Assembly (NCBI RefSeq): GCF_025698545.1
Contig: NC_068569.1
Location: 12,090,001-12,154,000 of the forward strand
Direction of reading: 5' to 3'
DNA: 64,000 bases
DNA from: Gossypium raimondii
Taxonomy: Eukaryota; Streptophyta; Magnoliopsida; Malvales; Malvaceae
In this document: positions 35,051 through 44,569 of the stretch, piece after piece
How positions within the stretch are numbered: the first letter of the stretch is position 1
How the letters are laid out: each line of letters begins with the position of its first letter
The notes under the pieces: generated by a model
The model's input: only the letters and a program-made list of their open reading frames with translations
Database searches by the model: none
Told to the model about the DNA's origin: nothing
Made by a program: the position numbers and the translations under genes

Positions 35051-36429
35051 AATCTTGTAACAACCCAATTTTTAGTGGTATCGGAACAGTGATTTGGGAT
35101 CACTAAATCCGACAAGTAAGCTTGAAAATTTAATAAATTAATAATTATGGGTCAAATGTGAATTTAGAAGAATTTTTGAATTAGTGAATTTTGTAATTTA
35201 AAAGAATTTAATTGGTAAATTGGGTCTAAAACAAGGTATCGAGACCTCGAATTTATAAGTTGAGCCATAAATATTTTATAAATATTTATGGAGTGTCATT
35301 GAGTTAGTATAAAAGTTTCGTTAAAAATTTTAATGTTTGGATAGTCAATTAATTAAAAAGACTAAATTGAAAATAGTGCAAAATTTGTTAAATTGTGATT
35401 AAATAGTTTAAGTGACTAATAAATAAGGAGGGATTTAAAAGTCAATTAGGCCTAAAGTATATGGGCTGGACGGTATGGGCAAGAAAATCAGCAAGAAAAT
35501 AAGGAGAAATAAGGGAAAAATTGGAAATTTTGCAAATTAAACATATAAAATAAAGACAAAATTGAAAAATCTAGAGATATTATCATTTTTCTTCAGCCAA
35601 AACGCCATAGGAGAGAGTTTTCAAGCTGGTTTTTCATATTTGTCATCATGTAAGTTCAATTCTTGCTTTTTCTTTGTAATTTTTCATGTTTTGTGACTTT
35701 TACAATTAAGTTCAATTATTGAATTCATTTGTTTTGATTCTATGAATGATTTTGATTCTTTGAAAGTTACCATGAGTGAGTACTGGAATTTTATGATGAA
35801 TTATTATAGATTTGAAGCTTTAATTTTATTATATTATGATTTTATTAAGTGATTTTAGTAGAAAATAATTTTTAGGACTTAATTGTGAAAAAGTTAGGAA
35901 TTGGGGTTTTGTGCTGAAATTCTGAATATCAAAGGCTGTATAATAGCCTAAAATTATTAGATAAAGTGTTATTTGAGGAAAAAATTAGTTCAATTAAAGT
36001 GTTAATTGAGTAGGGACTAGATTGTAAAAACTGTAAGTTTTGGGGTAAAAGTGTAATTTCAAAAATTGAAGGGCATAAATTGTGAAGTGAATTAGTATTG
36101 AGTTAGATGCTAATGAATGGAAAAATTTATATTATAGATCGGGAATCTGAAGATAAATGCGGAAAAGAGAGTATCAAAATAGTCTCTGAACTTTTACAAA
36201 TCCTACAAATTGGCCTAGGTAAGTTCATACGGCTGAATTTTTATGGTTAATTGTTAATGTGGGAATGATATATTGTATCAATTTGTATATTGTTTTTGAA
36301 TTATGATTATGGTAAAAATGAGAAAAAAATGAGATTGTTAGTTTAAATTAAGGGATACGTAGGATTGAGTACATACGTTCTGTAATCAGTGATGAATTGA
36401 CGAATAAGCCCATGGCGAATCCATGGAAA

Positions 36430-36615
36430 AATTGTGAAAAGTAGGTATGTTTCAGTGAAGAAAGCCATACTAAGTTGTGAAAAGTAGGTATAGTGTTTCA
36501 GTGAAGAAAACCATACTGAGTTGTGAAAAGTAGGTATGGTGTTTCAATGAAGAAAACCATACTGAGTTGTGAAAAGTAGGTATGGTATTCCAGTGAATGA
36601 AACCATACTGAGTTA
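36430..36615 (+). repeat. Tandem repeat inside the LTR, unit about 54 bp
   Basis: About 3.5 copies of a unit containing TTGTGAAAAGTAGGTATGGT, then TTTCAGTGAAGAAAACCATACTGAG. The copies differ at a few positions. Confidence 0.7.
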
Positions 36616-36944
36616 TAGCATTGTAGAATATTCAAGCAAATCGTGGCACCGGGCAAACGATGTACTCAAATCCGTAAGACGATCCTTAATTTGACAAGTA
36701 TTTGTAAGTGCAATTGAAGCTAAATGTTGGAATATAAGTTGATATTTGATATTGAGCTCAATTGAGTAAATTCATTGTTTGAGATTGTGGTTTGTAGGAA
36801 ATGTTGTATTATACTTTGAAATTTCATGAATGCTATGGTATGTTATTTTATATGAATGTTATTAAACTGAGATAATTGTGAAAATATAAATGTTTGAATA
36901 AAAGTTCTAATTCAGTGAGTACTTTCGTTCAGTGACTCATACGC

Positions 36945-37125
36945 ATTGACGGAAAAGACCATGGTTGGACCATGGCAATATGTGATATGTGATTTCCGTA
37001 TAAGACCATATCCGGGATATGGCATCGGTGTGATATATGCTTCCATGTAAGACCATGGCTAGGCTATGGCTTCGGTGTGTGATATGTGATTATGTGCAAG
37101 ACCATAGTTATACTATGGCATTTTA
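36945..37125 (+). repeat. Second tandem repeat inside the LTR, unit about 60 bp, with small hairpins
   Basis: Three copies built on AAGACCAT, a short spacer and ATGGCATCGGTGTGATATG. Within each, GACCATGG-type arms face an inverted partner (for example ACCATGG...CCATGG), giving short stem-loops. Confidence 0.6.
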
Positions 37126-38089
37126 AAAAACGAAGTACTCAATTCCGTAAGCGTTTCCTAAATTGATTAAGAAAGGGAAGAATTAGTGAAATTCTAAATT
37201 ATATACTTGTTATAAGATGTTCGGTAAGAATTATTTTCTATGCCTATGAACTTACTAAGCTTACATAAGCTTGCTCTTGTGTGATTAATGTTCTTTGTAG
37301 ATTGATGTGAAATAGGTGGATTCACTAAAAATGGTGGAAATTGAATTAGAAGATGAGTAAGATATGAAATTAGAGCTGAATGAGTCTATTTTCACATGAA
37401 AGAAATATAGTAAGCAAAAGAGTTGTATATTTTAGATATTTGAATTTTAGTGAGACATGGTTAGAATAGTTTTTGAAATCCCCTGTTCTGACTTTAGAAA
37501 ATTATTAAAAATTGTACAGAAAGAATTGGAAGTTATAATTTATATTTCTATATTCCTTAGTGAGTTTTTTTTCAATAGAAACAAACGAGAATGTTATCCG
37601 AATTCTGTACAATGAGATAATTAATTTTTAGTGAAGAGGGGTCAGAGCTGTCGAACAATGAAACAGGGGAGACTTTAAAGAATAAACTGTACTAATTGAC
37701 TAAACCAAAAATTCTGAAAATTTTATGATAAGAATATATATGAGTCTAGTTTCAGGGAAAATTTACGGATCTAAATTTTGAGTTTTGTAACTTGAGTTAT
37801 AATTAAATTAGTGACTGTTGCGCAGGTGGACAGTTTTATTATGAATGGTGAAATGAATTTTTTTGATTTGTTTTAGTATTCGGAAAATTATTAATGTTCC
37901 CGGTTTGGACCCGAACTATTTCTATTGCATGATTTAGGGTCTCGAGATTCCTTTTTAGGGGCATATTGAAAGAACGTGAGTGAATTAATTTTAAAAGAAA
38001 ATTTTTATGCTCCGAACTAGTAAGTTAAGTTAGGTAATACCTCGTGCTCGACTCCGACAAAGGTCTCAGGTAAGGTGTGTTGCAAAGCT

Positions 38090-38755
38090 CAAAAAATAAG
38101 CTTGAGCAAAATTTAAGACTCGCTTTTATTTGAGCTGAGTCTTAGATAATATTTTTTTTCCTCAAAGTTGAACCCAAGTTAAATATACATTTAATATATA
38201 TTTTAAATATAATATATTTATAAATTATTTTAAAGAAAAACATTGCGTGGCACGCTTTCTTCGGACCTAAGCAAATATTAAAAGACTTGGAACCTTGTTT
38301 CAACATGACTCGACCAATTGATCATGTCCTCATCATTTATTTGTATTGTTCAACTTTTTACAACAACAAAAAGAAGGCACATTGTTCTATTCATTAATGG
38401 TAGAGTCACTTGCTGTTGTCTAGCTCAAACTTCAAACGTCAAAGGCAAAAGTACGTTCAATACATTTACTACTAGATGTAATGGTAGAGTCACAAATTCA
38501 ACTTATCTGTTGGATTTTCTACCACAAAGATGAAGATGATACATTCAAAACCACCGTACTTACTGAATATGAACCGGTCATACTTCCAAGCCCGATCAAG
38601 ATCATTTTGTAGTATAAGGAAACATTAAGCATATGTATTGCAGTAAGCATATGGTAGAACATAATAATAGAAAGTTGAGTAAAAGCTAGTCTCAGGCTTT
38701 GACTCAATGATAGGCAGCTGCACCCTGCAGTGCTGAATGTTCGGATAACCCTATG
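38090..38755. other. Spacer and 3' flank of the purine permease gene
   Basis: No gene. The right part is likely 3' untranslated sequence of the minus-strand permease. Confidence 0.4.
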
Positions 38756-40500
38756 CTAGAAGAGTTCAGAAATTTCACCGGTGTTTTCGGTCTTCGGCAT
38801 GTAGTCATCGAGATATTGCTGATAGACATAGGAAATGAAGCCCCAAATAGCCAAAACCATAGATATCACCTTTATACCATCCATTTTGTCATTGAAGACA
38901 AAGACTGCAATTATTGGAACTATAGGCAAACCAAGTGCACTAATGGCAGTGCAGAAGAGGGCAGACACCTCCAACACTAATCCTACTGCACCAATGTAGA
39001 AAACAGCCCAACATATAGCAGTCCAAATCAATACCATGAGATAGGAAAATTTCCCAAGCCCATATTCATCCATTTCTCCGCTAAACCCTTTCCAATCTCC
39101 GCTAGCAAAGAAGCCCACTAGTATAGCACTTGATGCAACGAGTGATTGGCACATCACCAAATCCAAGACAACCTTAAATGACCGCCTTACCACAAGCTTT
39201 CGAAGCGCAAACTGCTGTAAGGCAACTAACAGTCCAGACCCTGCTGTTCCCAAAATGGTGCATATGAATCCAGCGGCACAATGTACTTGAGAAACTCCAG
39301 CAAGCCTTGAAGAGTTATTATTGAATACAAGGAGCACTGAGGAAATGGTGAGAAGGACTAGAGAATTGATGATGAAAGGAGTGAACCTTTGGGAATTAAG
39401 GAAGTAGGAAAAGAATGCATTAAAAGCCAGCTGAGATGCAGCAATGAGGGTGACAGTAGATATAGGAAGATACTGCATGCCAACTGAATAAAGAAAGCCA
39501 ATTCCAGCTGACATCAAGCCGAAGGTTACATAGACCAAACCCAGCATCATAATTGATGGTTGTTTATTACTTCCAATGCTACAATGATTTGCAGTGAGCA
39601 TTTTGGGCCGAGAAATGCAATAGAAAGGGACTAGAATAGGGAAACCTGCAAATTGAATTAGTGTTGATAGCCATTTGCTTTTTCCACCTTTGTCAAAGTA
39701 AAGTCTTCCCAGCAATGCGGCTACTGATTGGCCGCAGAGGAGAAAGATTATACAGAGCAATATGCAAATCCAGCGCTTGTATTTCACAGATCCCAACTCT
39801 GTTATTACTTGGTTGGTGGCATTTCCATTTTCTTCCTTAGCTTCTTGAGCTGCCAAATATCAAACATGATGTACTTGAGTCTCAGTATTGAATGAAATTT
39901 GAAATATTCTTTTTCTTTAATGTAAGTTGGTGATTCTAATATCAGGCTAGTTCAATCCCCAAGTTTAAGCTTAAAGAGTGTAGACAATTTGATATCAAGA
40001 TTTTTCTTATTTCTGTCAGACTGGAAGATTGATTTTATACTAAAATCCATAGATAAAATCAAACTGTTTTGAGTTCTTTTGGAGGAGAAGCATTTTCCAT
40101 CTTCCAAGTTTGGTCTAAATTCAACTTACTATACATTGATCAGTACAAAATAGGAGAACTCTTAATCATATAAATCAACCCAATTTCTAGGCTTCAACTA
40201 TCAACATGCTTAGTTTGAAACCTGGTATATATAATATATTGCTGTAATAATTATATGTATGCATAATCACCTCTAAAGGTAAATTATATATATATATATA
40301 TTCCCGGTAACTAAAGAAAGCCATAGACACTGATGAAACACATAGTGTAGTGGTAAAAAGTTTTTTTTAATTAATAAGAAAATCAACTTCTGCAACTAAA
40401 ATATCATATGAACATAACTTTGGGAAGGAAAAAAAATTGCAGAAAAGTAAGGTGAAGATTTACCTACGATGGGTAGTTGAAAATGCCGAGTTTCTGCCAT
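38756..40500 (-). CDS. PUP: Purine permease family transporter, 376 aa
   Basis: Two exons: 40464-40500 (ATG at 40498-40500, MAETRHFQLPIV plus one base) and 38756-39849, joined across GTAG/GTAAAT and TTTGGCAG in phase 1. The large exon alone has no ATG near its start, which is why the short first exon is needed. The product has about ten hydrophobic segments. After a short hydrophilic N-terminus it reads YKRWICILLCIIFLLCGQSV, then AALLGRLYFDKGGKSKWLST, and continues FAGFPILVPFYC. That order is characteristic of plant purine permeases. The C-terminal part includes EVSALFCTAISALGLPIVPI and IWGFISYVYQQYLDD. Members move purines, cytokinins or alkaloids with protons across the plasma membrane or tonoplast; substrate cannot be told from sequence alone. 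It looks intact. Confidence 0.88.
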
Positions 40501-40599
40501 TTCTTGCAAAGGATGATTATCCAGCACAATATGGTGATGGTAATAAACACACGCATATATTATGCCTGGTTGGTGTGGACTTTTCAATGGTGTCATGCA

Positions 40600-41740
40600 A
40601 TTATTTGCGTGAACTTAATTAGTGTTAGAATTTTGACTAATCCAACATGAAAATACTGATTACATACAACAGAAGCGACTTCAATAAAAATTTAAGTAGT
40701 TAATACGATATAAAATATATAAGCACGAATTATTAATATTTTAAAATTTATTTACCAATATATAATACGAAAATATAAATATAATATGAATATATAATTT
40801 TTTATTTAATTTAATATCTATAAATAATTTAATATATTTTAAATAAGTTATATTATTTAATTTTTTTTTTTAAAATGATAAATATTGAGATTTTAACTAA
40901 TTTACCCACTTAGAAAATTGAGGTTCTAGAATGTAATTTCCATTTGACTATGAGTAGAGTTGATTTGACTGTTTTGACGCCTTGTTCCTGTGTTTTTATA
41001 TTTTGGTCAATGATTCACAAAGCAAGTTGAAAAGAAAATTAATTGGGGGGATTATTCTCCTGAAAAGTAATATGAAGTTGGACCCACTGCTTTTAATTTC
41101 GTAGCGGCCGCCAAAGGAGGCCAGTAGGACTTACTTTACCTTTTCTTTGTCATAAAATAATATTATTTTTAATTCCAATTAATTATAAATCAAAATATTT
41201 TTCATTTTATGGGATTAAAGGTTAATTTTTTAAAGAGAGAAATGGCATATTATTTGGAGAATTCCAGACTTTGGCTTGCAATCCTGCGACAAGTTGTATG
41301 GTTTCTTTGCTGTACGCCGAGTCTGTCAAATTCAATTGTATTGCTATTTATACGATAAACATGAAAACGAAATAGCTCCTGCACGTAAACATTGTACTAT
41401 GCCATCAACAACAACATTAAGCATAATCAATCAACATCATTCTTATACTTACAACCAATGAAGAACAGGTAATAAATTGATTATGATATTTTTATCTTTC
41501 TTCATCACATGGAAAATCCCGAACTAAATAACCCTATTAAGTATGAAATTGTTTAACTTACATTTAACAACTTGTTATTATTGCAATTCACAAGACATAA
41601 CACTATGAGTTGAACTCTTAAAATTTAGAACAATTTGATTTTCTTCTCTATATAATTCTGATAAAGACATTGCAGTATTTCATGCATCATAAAATAAAAC
41701 CAGTAGAGAAGCAAAACCCAAGTCGTTTCAAATGCTATTG
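40600..41740. other. Spacer upstream of the permease
   Basis: AT-rich; no exon seen. The GC-rich word GCGGCCGCC at about 41105 stands out but has no clear context. Confidence 0.4.
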
Positions 41741-41773
41741 ACAACATCACATACTTTCATTGATACTACAACC

Positions 41774-42359
41774 TAGACCTATCCATGGGCCAGGCCCTAA
41801 CAAAATTATAGGTCCGTTTGATAGGCCCGGGCTCGACCCGACTTGAAAAAACGGGCCTAAATTATTGCCCAAGCTCAACCCATATTATAGATAACAAACC
41901 TGAGCCCAACTCATATTAAAATTATTTTATTTTATTTTTATATAAACAATTAAAAATATAATAAATCAAAAATACTAAAAACATTAAAATAAATGTTTCT
42001 CAACAAACAAATTGAAAATAAATTAAAAAATATCTTTATACTTAAATAACACTAAGACAAGTGCAACTTAACAAGCAAATGACTTTAAAATAGTAGTAAA
42101 ATTAACAATAAAACAAAAGTTCTACAATATCCAAACAATAACAGCAAAATAGTAGTAATATAATAGTGAAATGACAACAAAATAGTGAAAAAAACAGCAA
42201 AACAATAGTTTTTTTTTGTGCAAATTCGGGTTAGGCCTAAGCCAAAAGAACCTTACCTGAGGCAGCCCATTTTTTGAGATTATATTTTTGCCCAAACCCT
42301 CCTACTTTTCGGGCGGGCCTTCGTGCCGGGCCGGGTAATCTTGCCCATGGACAGGTCTA
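41774..42359. mobile_element. hAT-like non-autonomous element, 586 bp
   Basis: Terminal inverted repeats TAGACCTATCCATGGGC and, on the other strand at the right end, TAGACCTGTCCATGGGC. It is flanked by 8-bp direct repeats CTACAACC (41766-41773) and CTACAGCC (42360-42367), seven of eight matching; 8 bp is the hAT target size. The sub-ends are rich in GGCCCGGG and CCGGGCC words and the core is AT-rich, without a transposase. The undisturbed copy of the surrounding duplication at about 43717-43724 reads GTACAACC with no insertion, giving an empty site. Confidence 0.8.
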
Positions 42360-42489
42360 CTACAGCCTAACCTGTTTTAAAATTTACCATAAATTACAAT
42401 GCAATAAATTTGATATCCATTATTTCTTTATAGGTTTTTGAAGCGTTTTTTATTCTTGATTTGTTTAGAAGTCTTTCCTTTTCTAAACA

Positions 42490-42868
42490 TTCTATCAGAT
42501 GTTCCAAGGTGAGGTTGTAATTTTATCAAATAACGATATCGATTTTTGGTACTTTTCAACATATAATTGACTTAAAATGCACCATAATATCATGAATTTT
42601 TTCATTTTATGGCATATTTGATATAATATATATATGATCAATAACGCAAGACTTATACTGCATTCAAGAAACATATTTACCTACCTAATTCAAGATTCAT
42701 TTACTATCACGATAATCAATTGTTGAACGTCAAATTTGATCACCTAATTTAATTAGTTTTAGCATTTAATGTCTAGGGTTTTTTTTTTTGCCTATATATA
42801 TGAATTCTATCCAAAAAGAACTTCATTCTAAGCCATTTAAAAGGCTAGTAAAGCATTCCTTTTTTCCA
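42490..42868. repeat. Copy 1 of the MADS 5'-flank repeat (direct orientation)
   Basis: About 380 bp shared with 43315-43694 (inverted) and 43855-44210 (direct). Landmarks are TTTTCAACATATAATTGAC, TTTACCTACCTAATTCAAGA, TTTGCCTATATATAT and TTTAAAAGGCTAG. It directly abuts the 3' end of the minus-strand MADS ORF and supplies its last codons and stop. Confidence 0.75.
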
Positions 42869-43282
42869 CCAATGATAAGTTTCTGTTCCATGTGATTTCT
42901 GGGCCAAATCAATCGCCTTTTGTTTTTCTTTTAATACATCTAGTTGGTCATAGACCTCATTGAAATCTTTGACAAGCAAGTTGATTCTTACCTTACAGTA
43001 AGCCTCAACAGGAGCATCAGTGGTTTTATTAAAAGGTTGGTTTGGGTTTAAAAAGCGTTTAGCGACAGATTCAACAGACGGATGACCAAACGAATAAGGT
43101 TTACCAGCTGGTAAGAAAATAATAAAAAGAATCTCACCACCACATATAGTGGAGAGCTTAGAGATTTTCTTATAAATTCCTGTACATCGTTTTGAAAATG
43201 AGATGAGCCTATCATGCTCAATTTTAATGATTTTAATCTCAATTTTTTGTTTTCCCCTAGTTTTCTTGCCCGAGCTTGCCAT
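42845..43282 (-). CDS. Type I (M-alpha-like) MADS-box protein, 145 aa
   Basis: Single exon, ATG at 43280-43282, as usual for type I MADS genes. The MADS domain (about residues 8-66) reads TRGKQKIEIKIIKIEHDRLI, then SFSKRCTGIYKKISKLSTIC and GGEILFIIFLPAGKPYSFGH. The PSVESVAKRFL that follows is typical of AGL61/AGL62-type M-alpha proteins, which act in central cell and endosperm development. Some core positions are unusual (RCTGIYKK where RRTGLFKK is common). The C-terminal part is short, and the last codons (GMLY and the TAG) come from an inverted copy of the gene's own 5' flank, so the original C-terminus has been lost. It may be a young, truncated, perhaps non-functional copy. Its inverted partner at 44258 is clearly dead. 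Confidence 0.75.
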   Translation of the reverse strand: MASSGKKTRGKQKIEIKIIKIEHDRLISFSKRCTGIYKKISKLSTICGGEILFIIFLPAGKPYSFGHPSVESVAKRFLNPNQPFNKTTDAPVEAYCKVRINLLVKDFNEVYDQLDVLKEKQKAIDLAQKSHGTETYHWWKKGMLY

Positions 43283-43314
43283 TGCAAAAAAAGATCAAAA
43301 GACAAAAGAAACAA

Positions 43315-43694
43315 ACAAAAAAGTTAAAAATGAATGTTCTACTAGCCTTTTAGATGGTTTGGAATGAAGTTCTTCTTGGATGGAATTTATATATATAGGC
43401 AAAAAAAACTCTAGAAATTAAATGCTGAAACTAATTAAATTAGGTGATCAAATTTGATGTTCAATAATTGATTATCGTGTTAGTAAATGAATCTAGTCTT
43501 GAATTAGATAGGTAAATATATTTCTTGAATGCAGATAAATATTATGCTATTGATTGTGTATATATTATATCAAATATGCCATAAAATGAAAAAATCATGA
43601 TATTATGGTGCATTTTAAGTCGATTATAAGTTGAAAAGTATCGAAAATCGATATTGTTATTCGCAAAATTAGAAGCTCACCTTAGAATAACAAA
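43315..43694 (-). repeat. Copy 2 of the MADS 5'-flank repeat (inverted), promoter of the open MADS copy
   Basis: Inverted relative to copies 1 and 3. Read on the minus strand it ends in TGCCTATATATATAAATTCC and AAAAGGCTAGTAGAACATTC ahead of the MADS ATG. The TATA-like run is at 43386-43397, about 105 bp before the ATG. Confidence 0.7.
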
Positions 43695-44210
43695 CATCAT
43701 CATACTTTCAATGGTAGTACAACCTAACCTATTCTAGAATTTACCAAAATTTGCAAAGCAATAAATTTGATATCAGTTATTTCCTTATATGCTTTTGGAG
43801 CATTTTTTTCTTGATTTATTTTGAATTATTTCCTTTTTGAACATTTTATCAGTTATTCCAATGTGAGCTTCTAATTTTACCAAATAACAGATATCGATTT
43901 TCAACATATAATTGACTTAAAATGTGCCATAATATCATGAAATCTTTTTCATTTTATGACATATTTGATATAATATATATACGATAAAAACACAAGATTT
44001 ATATTGCATCAAGAAATATATTTACCTACCTAATTCAAGACTAGATTCATTTACTAACATGATAATCAATTGTTGAACGTCAAATTTGATCACCTAATTT
44101 AATTAGTTTCAGCATTTAATGTCTAGGGTTTTTTTTTTTTGCCTATATATATAAATTTCATCCAATAAGAACTTCATTTCAAACCATTTAAAAGGCTAGC
44201 AAAGCATGCC
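43690..44210 (+). repeat. Copy 3 of the MADS 5'-flank repeat (direct), longest version
   Basis: Matches 41745-42868 (with the hAT element removed) in the same orientation. It includes CATACTTTCAATGGTAGTAC and CAACCTAACCTATTCTAGAA at its left. It leads into the dead plus-strand MADS copy at 44258 and contains the empty hAT target. Confidence 0.7.
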
Positions 44211-44257
44211 TTTTCAATTTTTTTGCTTGTTTCTTTTTTCTTTTGATCTTTTCTGCA

Positions 44258-44560
44258 ATGGCAAGCTCAAGTAAGAAAATTAAGGGAAAACAAAAAATTG
44301 AGATTAAGATCATTGAAAATGAGGACGATAGGCGCATCTTATTTTCAAAATGACGTACAAGAATTTATAAGAAAATCTCTGAGCTCACTACTTTATGTGC
44401 TGGTGAGATTCTTTTTATTATTTTCTCACCGACAAGTAAACCTTATTTGTTTGGTCATCCTTCTGTTGAGTTTGTTGCTAAATGCTTTTTAATCTCAAAC
44501 CAACCTCAATGAAACATCTGATGCTCCTGTTGAGGCGTACCATTTAAAAAGTCACCACAT
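44258..44560 (+). pseudogene. Dead inverted copy of the type I MADS-box gene
   Basis: ATG at 44258 opens MASSSKKIKGKQKIEIKI, parallel to the minus-strand gene. Codon 32 is TGA (44351-44353) where the partner has CGA. The frame continues RIYKKISELTTLCAGEILFI and then IFSPTSKPYLFGHPSVEF. A further small indel near 44508 shifts the frame, and similarity to the partner ends near 44545. Sequence between the two copies makes them diverge head to head. Confidence 0.8.
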
Positions 44561-44569
44561 CTTTTTAAG

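Larger units (their letters stand above)
35056..38084 (+). mobile_element. Solo LTR candidate of a large-LTR retrotransposon (probably Ty3/gypsy)
   Basis: Begins TGTAACAACCC and ends GTGTGTTGCA, giving the TG...CA ends of an LTR and a 5/6 inverted match (TGTAAC/GTTGCA). The flanks AATCT (35051-35055) and AAGCT (38085-38089) agree at four of five bases, as expected for an aged 5-bp target duplication. No gag, protease, reverse transcriptase or integrase frame lies inside or beside it, so it reads as a solo LTR of about 3.03 kb. It contains two tandem arrays (36430-36615 and 36945-37125). A related LTR end occurs at 7549. The superfamily call is inference from LTR size and style. Confidence 0.6.
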
